Assembly: GCA_041920565.1 (NCBI GenBank)
Contig: JBHGXS010000141.1
Span: forward strand, 48,310-112,309
Length of the DNA: 64,000 nt
Direction of reading: 5' to 3'
Source: JAGHKQ01 sp041920565
GTDB taxonomy: Bacteria; Bacillota; Bacilli; Bacillales; Bacillaceae_G
Below the pieces are notes generated by a model. The model saw nothing but the letters and a program-made list of their open reading frames with translations. It had not been told where the DNA came from and did no database searches. Shown one piece after another: positions 7,720 to 16,526 of this stretch; the stretch's first letter is position 1; every line of letters starts with the position of its first letter. The translations under genes and the position numbers were made by a program.

Positions 7720-8954
7720 AGCTTGATTTCGATTCCCCGATCCGGACTTTCCCATACAGCAAATGTTCCTTTCTTCGTTGATAATGCTTTTGGAATAGCT
7801 CTTGCAACTACTAGCGTATTTAAATACCAATAGGCTATCGGATACCAAACAGCCCATAGGTAATACTTCCGTAATGACTTATCATAGTGTGAGTCAATAG
7901 TAATAGCAAATATAAACTGAATGATGCAAGTAACAGATAAAATACAAGCCGCTAATGCAAAAATACTGATTAAATCCTGTATAGCCGCCATGCCCAACAA
8001 CAGGACAACGGTAAAAAAGATCCAAAGAAGAGACCAAACAATACTGCATAATTCCTCAATATAAACAATATATAATCTTCTTTGCCGTATATCTAAAAAG
8101 ATATCCCAATGGCGCATCAATACTTCAATACCACCTTGAGCCCAACGAACACGCTGTTTCCATAAGCCGCGGATTGTTTCTGGAACAAGCATCCAGCAAA
8201 TTGCATTCGGCTCATAACGTACGTCCCAAAATCTTTTTTGCAGCTTCCAAGTAACTGCAATGTCTTCTGTAATCACATCACGGTCCCATAACCCGCAATC
8301 AAGCAAAGCACGTTTTCGAAATGCAACTACTACTCCCGATACAGTCATAACTTTCCCAAGGATACGCTGTGTACGTTTGATGGCTCCTATAATGCTTGCG
8401 TATTCTACCAGCTGCATGCGCGAGAGAAGAGAAGTTCGGTTTCTTACACGAGGGTTCCCGGTAACAGCACCCACTCTTTCCCCATTATGTTCTGTTGTAA
8501 AATGAGGAATCATATAACGTAAAGCATCTGGATCCAGTAAAGCATCTGAATCAATGCAAACAAGAAACTCTCCTTTTGAAGCCAGCAGTCCTAAATGTAA
8601 CGCATTTGCCTTTCCAGAATTTTTCTTTAAATCGATAAATCGAACACAATTGTGTTTAGCAACCAAATCCCTTGCGACCTTACTTGTGTTATCACTGCTG
8701 CCGTCGTTTATAATAATAATTTCATAGTGAGGATAATTGAGCGTCAGCAAATGTTCTACCGTTTCTTCTATCGTATCTTCTTCGTTATAACATGGAATTA
8801 AAAGAGACACGAAAGGCGTCTCCGTTAGAGGTAAAGGCTCTTTCCGTTCACGTCGATAATAAAATAAAAGAGAGCCGGAAATCCAAAACAAGCTCATTAC
8901 AACAGGATACCAGAAAACAAAACCTGACAGCGCATTCCATACAGCATGAAACAT
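7716..8954 (-). CDS. pgaC: Poly-beta-1,6-N-acetylglucosamine synthase (GT2)
   Basis: A 412-residue processive GT2 glycosyltransferase of the PgaC/IcaA type. An N-terminal transmembrane helix is followed by the catalytic core: SLLIPCYNEED, INDGSSDNT, the metal-binding IDSDALL, the acceptor-site VITEDIA, and the processivity motif QRVRW. At least three further transmembrane helices follow from about residue 295. It polymerises UDP-GlcNAc into PNAG, the biofilm exopolysaccharide, at the membrane. It leads pgaC-pgaD on the minus strand; no icaR-type regulator is next to it. The ribosome site is weak (GGATG) but no better start is apparent. Confidence 0.88.
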   Translation of the reverse strand: MFHAVWNALSGFVFWYPVVMSLFWISGSLLFYYRRERKEPLPLTETPFVSLLIPCYNEEDTIEETVEHLLTLNYPHYEIIIINDGSSDNTSKVARDLVAKHNCVRFIDLKKNSGKANALHLGLLASKGEFLVCIDSDALLDPDALRYMIPHFTTEHNGERVGAVTGNPRVRNRTSLLSRMQLVEYASIIGAIKRTQRILGKVMTVSGVVVAFRKRALLDCGLWDRDVITEDIAVTWKLQKRFWDVRYEPNAICWMLVPETIRGLWKQRVRWAQGGIEVLMRHWDIFLDIRQRRLYIVYIEELCSIVWSLLWIFFTVVLLLGMAAIQDLISIFALAACILSVTCIIQFIFAITIDSHYDKSLRKYYLWAVWYPIAYWYLNTLVVARAIPKALSTKKGTFAVWESPDRGIEIKL

Positions 8955-9243
8955 AAGGCAACATCCATTCTTTTTAATATGTCAGAATTTTTTCGTGAAT
9001 AACATAATGCTATAAGCCTATTGGAATGGTTTAATTTTCTAAATTATATACTCCCGTTTTCCCATTATACTATCAGCTGTAGGATTTCCTGCAAGCTATT
9101 CCTTGTTCCAGAAAAGGAAAATAATGGATTATTTTTTACAGAAAATAAAAAACATACTATATCTTCTGTTAAATGTTCGTTTATTATTTTTTCATCCCTT
9201 GGTACAATGTATTTAGTAAATTCTTACATAGAGGAGGATGTCA

Positions 9244-10476
9244 ATGTCGACATTCGATCGTAATTTAGAAAAATATGCCGAATTAGTGGTGAAAGTCGGG
9301 GTTAACATTCAAAAAGGACAAACCCTTCATATCAATGCTCCGCTCGCTGCCGTTGAATTCGTTCGTGTTGCTGCGAAAAAAGCTTACGAAGCAGGAGCTA
9401 AGCACGTATATGTGAATTGGAATGATGAAGTATTAACACGCCTTAAATATGATTTGGCTCCGGATGAAGCTTTTCTTGAATTCCCTTCTTGGGTGGTAAA
9501 GGAACGTGAGGAGCTTGCACAAAGCGGCGCAGCATTCTTATCTATTACATCTTCTAACCCTGATTTATTGAAAGGAGTAGATCCTGAGCGCATTTCTAAT
9601 GCAAACAAAGCAGCCGGAAAAGCGCTGGATACATTCCGTCACTACATCCAATCTGATAAAGTAAGCTGGAATGTATCAGCAGTACCGTCAAAAGAATGGG
9701 CAGCCAAAGTATTCCCTGATGCACCTCAAGAAGAGCAAGTGCAGAAGCTTTGGGATGCAATTTTCCAAGCGACACGCGCTGATTTAGAAGACCCTGTACA
9801 AGCATGGAAAGAACATGGCGCCAACCTGTTAAGTAAAGTGGATTACTTAAATAGCAAACGTTATAAGGCGCTGCATTATACAGCTCCTGGTACAGACTTA
9901 ACAGTAGAACTTCCAGAGAAGCACGTTTGGATAGGAGGAGGCAGCACAAGCGAAAGAGGCGTTGCCTTTACGGCAAACATTCCTACAGAAGAAGTATTCA
10001 CATTGCCTGCAAAATCAGGCGTAAACGGACATGTAACAAGCACAAAGCCATTAAACTACAGCGGAAATGTAATCGAAAACTTTACCTTAACATTTGAAAA
10101 CGGCCGTATTGTCGATTACAAAACAGAAACAGGATTCGAGACATTAAAGCATCTGATAGAAACAGATGAAGGTTCGCATTACTTAGGAGAAGTGGCGTTA
10201 GTTCCTCATAACTCTCCTATCTCTAATACCAATATTATTTTCTATAATACTTTATTTGATGAAAATGCATCCTGCCATTTTGCTATCGGAAATGCATATT
10301 CCTTCTGTTTAGAAGGCGGAAAAACAATGTCAAAAGAAGAATTAGGACAACATGGTGCAAACTCCAGCATTACACATGTTGATTTTATGATTGGCTCCGA
10401 GAAACTGAATATCGACGGCATTGCAGCGGACGGTACACGCGAACCTTTATTCCGCAACGGCAACTGGGCAATTTAA
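9244..10476 (+). CDS. M29-family aminopeptidase, copy 1
   Basis: A 410-residue aminopeptidase of the thermophilic aminopeptidase (M29, AmpS/PepS) family. The likely metal ligands are present: Glu in TEEVFTLP, Glu in GEVALVP, His in ENASCHFAIG and the His-Asp pair in HVDFMIGS. These cytosolic dimers remove N-terminal residues from peptides. Start ATG 9244 is chosen because GAGGAGG ends one base before 9238; the ATG at 9238 is too close and 9244 has normal spacing. It is monocistronic with a terminator behind it. A paralogue of about 70 percent identity by eye lies at 17747-18979 on the other strand. Confidence 0.88.
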   Translation: MSTFDRNLEKYAELVVKVGVNIQKGQTLHINAPLAAVEFVRVAAKKAYEAGAKHVYVNWNDEVLTRLKYDLAPDEAFLEFPSWVVKEREELAQSGAAFLSITSSNPDLLKGVDPERISNANKAAGKALDTFRHYIQSDKVSWNVSAVPSKEWAAKVFPDAPQEEQVQKLWDAIFQATRADLEDPVQAWKEHGANLLSKVDYLNSKRYKALHYTAPGTDLTVELPEKHVWIGGGSTSERGVAFTANIPTEEVFTLPAKSGVNGHVTSTKPLNYSGNVIENFTLTFENGRIVDYKTETGFETLKHLIETDEGSHYLGEVALVPHNSPISNTNIIFYNTLFDENASCHFAIGNAYSFCLEGGKTMSKEELGQHGANSSITHVDFMIGSEKLNIDGIAADGTREPLFRNGNWAI

Positions 10477-10492
10477 TAGAAATCAAATCCAT

Positions 10493-10521
10493 AAAGCCAG
10501 GAGAATTATTCTCTTGGCTTT
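10493..10521 (+). terminator. Terminator after aminopeptidase copy 1
   Basis: A 13-bp stem (10493-10505 with 10509-10521, one wobble pair) is followed by CTTTATTTAT. Confidence 0.8.
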
Positions 10522-10593
10522 CTTTATTTATGGATATAAAAAGCGGCTGTAACAGCTGTATCTTGAACATTTTCATGAAAGTTATAAAAATAA

Positions 10594-10629
10594 AAACCCG
10601 CCAAAGCAGAAACATGCTTTAACGGGTTT
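10594..10629 (-). terminator. Terminator of the cstA unit
   Basis: Stem 10594-10608 pairs with 10615-10629 with a two-base internal mismatch. On the minus strand it is followed by a T-rich run. Confidence 0.8.
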
Positions 10630-10637
10630 ATTCCAAA

Positions 10638-10841
10638 TCAGCAGCAACGAGAAACCTTTCCGCCTTTCGCATTAAATCGTGCTTCTTGCGCTTGGGCAAA
10701 AAACTCTTTCTCGGATTTTATCGGTTCATTCGGATGATGTATTTTCATATGCTCGACATATTTCTCATAACTGGGCACGCCGCACAGCAAGCTTAAAAAC
10801 TGTTTCCGATGCTTAAGAATTTCTGAAACCACGCTACGCAT
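10638..10841 (-). CDS. YbdD/YjiX-family small protein, CstA partner
   Basis: A 67-residue protein of the YbdD/YjiX family, recognised from the FLSLLCGVPSYEKYVEHM and KEFFAQAQEARFNAKGG stretches and from its place directly after cstA, as in enterobacteria. I start it at ATG 10841, inside the last codons of cstA (8-bp overlap), with GAAGAGGT upstream; a longer frame to 10904 lies in cstA. The C-terminus ends in CC. The family accompanies peptide or pyruvate permeases, but its molecular job is not established. Confidence 0.8.
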   Translation of the reverse strand: MRSVVSEILKHRKQFLSLLCGVPSYEKYVEHMKIHHPNEPIKSEKEFFAQAQEARFNAKGGKVSRCC

Positions 10842-12909
10842 AGTTGCGTACCTCTTCATCATCACGCGGTACGTAAGGCTCTTCATGCAGCTCCAGTTTC
10901 TCATTCTTCAGCGCTTTTATCCATAGGCGGAGGGATGAGACAAGAACTGCGAGTACAACAAGCATGAAGACCGCGCACAGCGTTGCATCAATATAATCAT
11001 TCATAATAATTTGCTTCATTTGTTCTTGATTCGCAGCAGGCGGGAGGACCTTTCCTGCATCTAAATTATCTTTAAATACTTTTGCATGTGCCAAGAACCC
11101 GATTTTCGGATTTTCGTGGAACAGCTTTTGATATCCCGCTGTCATCGTAACAACTAAAATCCATGTAGTCGGAATAAGGGTAACCCATACATATGCTTTT
11201 TTCCCCATTTTAAATAGTAATGTCGTTCCGAGTAAAAGCGCAATTCCGGCAAGCATTTGATTGGCGATACCGAACAGTGGCCATAACGTATTGATGCCGC
11301 CTAACGGGTCAATTACACCTTGATATAAGAAATAACCCCATCCTAATACACATAGTGTAGTGGCAAGAATGTTAGCCGGAAGATATTCTGTCTTGCCTAA
11401 AGGCTTGTAAACATGACCAAGAAGGTCTTGAATCATAAAACGTCCGACACGCGTACCTGCATCAATCGTCGTTAAAATAAACAGTGCTTCAAACAGAATA
11501 GCAAAATGATACCAGAAGGCCATCAGCGCTTTTCCGCCAATCACTTTCGCAAAAATAAATGCCATCCCGATTGCCAAAGTCGGTGCTCCTCCAGTCCGGG
11601 ATAGAACTGTTTGTTCCCCTACATCTTTTGCCAACTGATTTAAATCGTCAGGAGTAATTGTGAACCCCCAAGATGAAATTGTTGTAGCTGCTTGTGCAGC
11701 ATCTGCACCAATAACCGCAGGAGGGCTGTTGATCGCAAAATACGTCCCCGGTGTTAATACACATGCTGCAATCAAAGCCATTACAGCTACAAAAGATTCC
11801 ATTAACATTGCGCCATACCCTATAGGACGAGCATGAGTTTCACGCTCTATCATTTTAGGAGTAGTACCGGAAGAAACTAAAGAATGGAAACCGGATACAG
11901 CCCCGCAGGCAATAGTAATAAATAAGAACGGAAACAGATTCCCCGCAAATACAGGACCGGTTCCATCAACGAACTTTGTCAGAGCCGGCATTTGTAAATC
12001 CGGAGCTACAATTAAAATTCCCAATGCTAAACCGACAATGGTGCCGATTTTTAAGAATGTACTTAAATAATCACGAGGTGCAAGCAACAGCCAAACCGGT
12101 AATGCTGATGCGATAAAGCCGTATGCAATCATCATAATCGCAATCGTTTCGCCCTTAAATGTGAACATTTTCGCCAGCTCCGGGCTCTCAGCTACATACT
12201 GACCAGCCATGATGGAAAGCAGCAAGAGAACAACACCAATAGCCGATCCTTCTCCCACGCGCCCAGGACGAATATACCGCATGTAAATACCCATGAAAAG
12301 GGCGATTGGAATTGTAGCTGCAATGGTAAACATGCCCCACGGACTTCCTACAAGCGCTTTCACAACAACGAGCGCCAATACTGCTAATAAAATAATCATA
12401 ATACCTAAAATACCGACCATGGAAATAAAGCCCGTAATAGGACCGAGTTCTTCTTTGATCATTTCTCCGAGAGACTTTCCGTTACGGCGCATTGAAGCAA
12501 ACAAAATAACAAAATCTTGGACAGCCCCTGCAAGCACTACACCTACAACGATCCAAAGCGTGCCCGGCAAATATCCCATTTGCGCTGCCAGAATAGGGCC
12601 TACGAGAGGACCCGCTCCCGCGATAGCTGCAAAATGGTGGCCAAAAAGCACCCATTTGTTCGTCGGTACATAATCTTTTCCGTCATTTAATAATTCAGCC
12701 GGTGTTTTTCGATTATCATCTAGTTGAAATACTTTTCTTGCGATAAATTTACTATAAAAACGATACGCTACTGCGTAAACAGAGACGGCAGCCACAAGCA
12801 GCCAAATCGCATTGATGGTTTCGCCGCGATTTAAGGCAAGCACTGCAAATCCCGCTGCTCCTGCTGCGGAAATGAGTCCCCAAAGCAAGATAGATTTTAA
12901 TCCCTTCAA
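10834..12909 (-). CDS. cstA: CstA/BtsT-family permease (carbon starvation protein A)
   Basis: A 691-residue polytopic membrane protein with some 16-18 hydrophobic segments and the family signatures GHHFAAIAGAGPLVGPILAAQ and CGAVSGFHSLVSSGTTPK. CstA-family members take up peptides or, in the BtsT branch, pyruvate by proton symport under carbon limitation. The start is a TTG at 12909 with AGGGGGAA upstream. The small YbdD-like gene overlaps its end. A LytTR-type response regulator lies just upstream in the same direction; in E. coli a LytTR system controls btsT, so regulation of this permease by that protein is a plausible but unproven reading. Substrate cannot be decided from sequence alone. 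Confidence 0.88.
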   Translation of the reverse strand: MKGLKSILLWGLISAAGAAGFAVLALNRGETINAIWLLVAAVSVYAVAYRFYSKFIARKVFQLDDNRKTPAELLNDGKDYVPTNKWVLFGHHFAAIAGAGPLVGPILAAQMGYLPGTLWIVVGVVLAGAVQDFVILFASMRRNGKSLGEMIKEELGPITGFISMVGILGIMIILLAVLALVVVKALVGSPWGMFTIAATIPIALFMGIYMRYIRPGRVGEGSAIGVVLLLLSIMAGQYVAESPELAKMFTFKGETIAIMMIAYGFIASALPVWLLLAPRDYLSTFLKIGTIVGLALGILIVAPDLQMPALTKFVDGTGPVFAGNLFPFLFITIACGAVSGFHSLVSSGTTPKMIERETHARPIGYGAMLMESFVAVMALIAACVLTPGTYFAINSPPAVIGADAAQAATTISSWGFTITPDDLNQLAKDVGEQTVLSRTGGAPTLAIGMAFIFAKVIGGKALMAFWYHFAILFEALFILTTIDAGTRVGRFMIQDLLGHVYKPLGKTEYLPANILATTLCVLGWGYFLYQGVIDPLGGINTLWPLFGIANQMLAGIALLLGTTLLFKMGKKAYVWVTLIPTTWILVVTMTAGYQKLFHENPKIGFLAHAKVFKDNLDAGKVLPPAANQEQMKQIIMNDYIDATLCAVFMLVVLAVLVSSLRLWIKALKNEKLELHEEPYVPRDDEEVRNYA

Positions 12910-13031
12910 GTTATATTCCCCCTAAGAGTTTCTTAAAAGGAATTATACTAAATTTTCAGAATTATAAAAATAAAGATTTCTCTATCATGACAGCTTTCAA
13001 TACTAACGTGTAAGAGAATAGGGATAACATG

Positions 13032-13748
13032 TTATATTTCAATCTTATTGCGTAATTGCTTTACATAATTTCGGCTGACCGGTATCGGTTCTTCCATCTG
13101 TCCGTCTAAATATAAGTTATATGTCCCATTGTAATAAGGCTTTAATTCTCGAACGTACTCCAGATTAATTAAATAACTTTTATGTACTCGTAAAAATGAG
13201 TATTGGCTTAATTTATCTTCCAGTTCCTGCAGTTTATAGGAGCAAACAAAACAAGTGTCAGCCGTATGAATGGATACCGTTTTGCACTCTTTATTTTTAT
13301 TGATGTATGCAATCTCTTCCGGCGCCACATACAAAATTCCTTCCTCATATTCAATAGGGAGCTTGTATCGCAGCATAAGATCGCTGTTTCGTGCTTCTTT
13401 TTGCAATAAATCTAATAGAAAGAACAGCTCATCTGTTTGAAATGGCTTCAATAAATAATAAAAAGCCCGAAGGCGAAAGGAATCGATTGCGTATTTATGC
13501 TCTTCTCCCATTATAATAAGGTGTGTTTGCGTTCCTAACTCTCGGATAATTTCAGCTGCCTGCAATCCGCTTATATCCGGTAAGTTTACATCTATGAATA
13601 AAACATCCGGTTCGAATTTTTTAACAAGTTTGATGGCTTCCGTTCCCCTCTGTTCTTCCCAAATCTTTGCTGTTTCGACCTCTTCCTGTACCATCTGTCT
13701 CAGCTTTTTTCGTTCATTTGCTTCGTTACTGATAATGAGTACTTTCAC
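13032..13748 (-). CDS. LytTR-type response regulator with degenerate receiver
   Basis: A 238-residue regulator with an N-terminal CheY-like receiver (1-120) and C-terminal LytTR DNA-binding domain (about 135-235, with FLRVHKSYLINLEYVRE and IPVSRNYVKQL). I prefer GTG 13748, giving MKVLIISNEANERKK, since AAGGCGGTGG lies just upstream; ATG 13817 would add a 23-residue tail foreign to receivers. The phosphoacceptor Asp53 (VLFIDVNLP) and Lys101 (YLLKPF) are present. However, the usual acidic pair is replaced by Ser7-Asn8 and the switch Ser/Thr by Met80-Gly81, so phosphorylation may be altered or absent. No histidine kinase is adjacent. It sits upstream of cstA in the same orientation, separated by about 120 bp. 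Confidence 0.82.
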   Translation of the reverse strand: MKVLIISNEANERKKLRQMVQEEVETAKIWEEQRGTEAIKLVKKFEPDVLFIDVNLPDISGLQAAEIIRELGTQTHLIIMGEEHKYAIDSFRLRAFYYLLKPFQTDELFFLLDLLQKEARNSDLMLRYKLPIEYEEGILYVAPEEIAYINKNKECKTVSIHTADTCFVCSYKLQELEDKLSQYSFLRVHKSYLINLEYVRELKPYYNGTYNLYLDGQMEEPIPVSRNYVKQLRNKIEI

Positions 13749-13849
13749 TTCTGCTTCCACCGCCTTACTTAGTATCGGTACTAGAGACCCTGCATCATAT
13801 GACATGAATTCGACCATAAACCGGATTATCCTTCTTAAAAATTAGGAAA

Positions 13850-13870
13850 CGGCATGCGGATTGCATGCCG
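13850..13870 (-). terminator. Hairpin downstream of niaP
   Basis: An 8-bp stem CGGCATGC/GCATGCCG with a 5-base loop lies 16 bp past niaP; on the minus strand TTTCCTAATTTTT follows. The T run is interrupted, so this is a moderate terminator. Confidence 0.6.
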
Positions 13871-13886
13871 AACTTCCTTCGAGAGC

Positions 13887-15086
13887 TTATGCAAGCTCTT
13901 GCTGCTTTGTTTCTTTTCCTAATAAAAGGACTGCCAGTACCCCCACTAAAATGGCAACACAAAAGATTGTAAAAACCGTTGTAATCGATGTTTTTTGAGC
14001 TACAAGGTAACCGACCAATAGCGGTCCCAAAATTCCGCCGATTCTTCCGAATGACGCAGCCATTCCCGCTCCGGTTCCGCGAATGATGGTCGGGTACTGC
14101 TCAGGTGTATAAGCATATAAGGCTCCCCAAGCTCCCAAATTAAAGAAAGAGAGAAATACCCCTGATGTAATTAGTAAAGGCAATGATTCCGCACTTCCGA
14201 AGAAATATGCACTTACGGCTGTACCGATTAAATATGCAACAAGAACAAATTTTCTTCCAGCTCTTTCGATTAACCAAGCTGCAGTAAAGTACCCTGGTAA
14301 TTGTGCCAGTGTCATGATTAATACGTATTCAAAGCTTTTAATAAGACTGAAGCCTTTCATAACCATAACGCTTGGCAGCCATAAAAACATGCCGTAATAG
14401 GAGAAGACCACACAAAACCAAAGAACCCACAGCATAATGGTCGAACGAGCATACGTCTTGGACCAAACTCCTGCAATTTTCTCCCATGCTGATTGTTTTT
14501 GTGACGCAGCTTGAAATTGCGGTGAATCTGGTAAATTCAAACGCAGGTATAAAGCATAGAAGGCAGGAACTGCACTCAACAGCAACGCAATCTGCCAGCC
14601 GTAGCTTGGAATTATAAAGTAAGAGATGAGAGCGGCAATCAGCCAGCCCCCGGCCCAAAAGCTTTCAAGCAAAACAACGACTCTTCCTCTCTCTGCCGCC
14701 GAAACACTCTCTGATACAAGCGTAGAAGCAACCGGAAGCTCTCCTCCCAATCCCATTCCAATGAAAAAGCGCAAAATAAGAAAAACAGCCAGAGTTGGCG
14801 CCAATGCTGATAATCCGCTGCCGATCGAAAACATCAATAATGTAATGATAAAGACTGCTTTACGGCCGATTCGGTCAGCCATTATACCAAATAGTAAAGC
14901 ACCAGCCGCCATTCCAATTGAGTTTATGCTGCCAATCCATCCCATCTGTTTGGCTGTTAAATTCCAGTCCTTTTGCAAGGCTGTAATAATAAAGGACAGT
15001 ATGCCGACATCCATGGCATCAAACATCCATCCCAGACCGGCAATACCGAGCAGTTTCCGCTTTGAAATTATTGTATCTTTCTTCAT
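13887..15086 (-). CDS. niaP: Niacin/nicotinamide MFS transporter
   Basis: A 399-residue, 12-helix major facilitator protein. It matches my memory of B. subtilis NiaP (YceI) across its length, including the N-terminal GIAGLGWMFDAMDVGILSF, the MFS motif FGIMADRIGRK between helices 2 and 3, and GMGLGGELPVASTLVSE. NiaP imports nicotinic acid and nicotinamide for NAD salvage. ATG 15086 has an AAGGGG site upstream. Gene context (LytTR regulator downstream, glxK divergent upstream) gives no pathway support, and I saw no NadR/NiaR operator. The assignment rests on the sequence likeness. Confidence 0.8.
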   Translation of the reverse strand: MKKDTIISKRKLLGIAGLGWMFDAMDVGILSFIITALQKDWNLTAKQMGWIGSINSIGMAAGALLFGIMADRIGRKAVFIITLLMFSIGSGLSALAPTLAVFLILRFFIGMGLGGELPVASTLVSESVSAAERGRVVVLLESFWAGGWLIAALISYFIIPSYGWQIALLLSAVPAFYALYLRLNLPDSPQFQAASQKQSAWEKIAGVWSKTYARSTIMLWVLWFCVVFSYYGMFLWLPSVMVMKGFSLIKSFEYVLIMTLAQLPGYFTAAWLIERAGRKFVLVAYLIGTAVSAYFFGSAESLPLLITSGVFLSFFNLGAWGALYAYTPEQYPTIIRGTGAGMAASFGRIGGILGPLLVGYLVAQKTSITTVFTIFCVAILVGVLAVLLLGKETKQQELA

Positions 15087-15338
15087 CTCGAATCCCCTTT
15101 ATTTCTTGGTTAGCTTACCCAGAATATTTTACCAAAAAAAACATTTAGGAGGATGATATTTTTCACATCCCTCTGTTCTATTTTTCCTTTTCATTTCTTA
15201 CTTATTCCCTTGGAAATATGCAGGAGAAGATTATATACAAAATAGAGGCTTTTCCTAAAAGACCTTTACGCCTGCTTCTCTTGCAGATACACTGACCGTA
15301 AGAGTAATTTTTCTTTAGCAAGGGGATGGTGATGAGAA

Positions 15339-16484
15339 ATGAAATATATTGTTGCTGCTGATTCATTTAAAGATTCCTTATCTTCGCTCCAGGTCGGTCA
15401 AGCTGTAAAACAAGGCATCCTCCATGCACATCCTGAGGCAGATGTTGAGATTATAGCAATGGCTGATGGAGGAGAAGGGACGGTTGAAGCATTGCTTCAT
15501 GCAAATGAAGGACGTGAAATAGAAATACAAGTTCATAATCCGTTGATGCAACCCGTTACAGCAAAGTATGCTGTCTTTCATCAAAACGGAAAAGACATTG
15601 TGTTTATTGAATGTGCCCAAAGCAGCGGCCTGCCGCTTGTTCCAAAAGAATTGCGCAATCCTATGAATACCAATACATATGGACTTGGCGAACAAATTAA
15701 GGATGCCCTTGCCCGAGGCTATCGCCACTTTATTCTTTCTCTTGGGGGAAGTGCGACAAACGATGCAGGAATTGGCATGCTGCAAGCCCTCGGGTGGCAA
15801 TTCTTCAATAAGAATGGGGAATTGATTGAAAATACCGGGAATCCATTGCTGCATGTCCATAGCTTCTCTGATGTTCATGCGTTACCAGAATTAGCTGAAT
15901 GCGCTTTTACTGTAGGAAGCGATGTTACAAATCCATTTTACGGCCCTCAAGGAGCGGCTTATATCTTTGCGCGTCAAAAGGGGGCAAATGATAAAGAAAT
16001 TGCTATTCTCGATAAAGCAATGCAACGCTTTGAACAGCTTCTAAACGAACGCTACGGTATTTCTGTACAAACAATTCCAGGGGCAGGAGCAGCCGGCGGT
16101 CTGGGCGGCACATTAGTTGCTTGCCTGCATGCTCATATGGCCTCGGGTGCAGATATTATTATGGAACATATTCGTTTAGAAGAACGCATTGAAAAGGCAG
16201 ACGTTATCATTACAGGGGAAGGAAGCCTTGACGGACAATCCGTAATGGGAAAGGTTCCGGTTGGAGTAGCTAAATTGGCCAAAAAACATGGGAAGCTGGT
16301 CATCGGTATTGCCGGGCGCATTGATCTTGAACTGGACGCCTTAAATGAATATTTAGATGCTGTTTTCTCTATTCAAACAGAGTGCCGCACTCTTGAAGAT
16401 GCCTTAACTTACGACATTGCATGTAAACAAGTGGAAGTTACAGCGGGACAGATTGCTCGGTTAATAAAGAAAACAAGCTTATAA
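15339..16484 (+). CDS. glxK: Glycerate kinase, type 1 (GarK/GlxK)
   Basis: A 381-residue glycerate kinase. Signatures are the N-terminal IVAADSFKDSLSS, ADGGEGTVEA near residue 43, the LSLGGSATNDAGIGMLQALG stretch near residue 134, PGAGAAGGLGG, and ITGEGSLDGQSVMGK near residue 290. It phosphorylates D-glycerate, feeding glyoxylate or glycerate carbon into glycolysis. It has an AAGGGGATGG ribosome site before ATG 15339, is a single-gene unit and is divergent from niaP. The 252-bp upstream gap must contain its promoter; I saw no clear operator there. Confidence 0.92.
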   Translation: MKYIVAADSFKDSLSSLQVGQAVKQGILHAHPEADVEIIAMADGGEGTVEALLHANEGREIEIQVHNPLMQPVTAKYAVFHQNGKDIVFIECAQSSGLPLVPKELRNPMNTNTYGLGEQIKDALARGYRHFILSLGGSATNDAGIGMLQALGWQFFNKNGELIENTGNPLLHVHSFSDVHALPELAECAFTVGSDVTNPFYGPQGAAYIFARQKGANDKEIAILDKAMQRFEQLLNERYGISVQTIPGAGAAGGLGGTLVACLHAHMASGADIIMEHIRLEERIEKADVIITGEGSLDGQSVMGKVPVGVAKLAKKHGKLVIGIAGRIDLELDALNEYLDAVFSIQTECRTLEDALTYDIACKQVEVTAGQIARLIKKTSL

Positions 16485-16489
16485 ACAAA

Positions 16490-16516
16490 GAGCATCTGCC
16501 AGCTTAGCAGATGCTC
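16490..16516. terminator. Terminator between glxK and the GNAT gene
   Basis: A perfect 10-bp stem GAGCATCTGC/GCAGATGCTC with a 7-base loop lies between converging genes. The T-rich tail is better on the minus strand (TTTGTTTAT). Confidence 0.75.
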
Positions 16517-16526
16517 CGCACTTTCA

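Noticed and set aside
7720..7857. 46-residue N-terminal extension of PgaD
   Set aside because: It lies wholly within pgaC; the ATGA overlap at 7716-7719 is the natural start.
9021..9263. 80-codon plus-strand frame before aminopeptidase copy 1
   Set aside because: No ribosome site and runs into the start region of a well-supported gene; looks like AT-rich chance sequence.
13749..13817. 23-residue N-terminal extension of the LytTR regulator
   Set aside because: Receivers start close to the first beta strand, and the GTG at 13748 has a better ribosome site.
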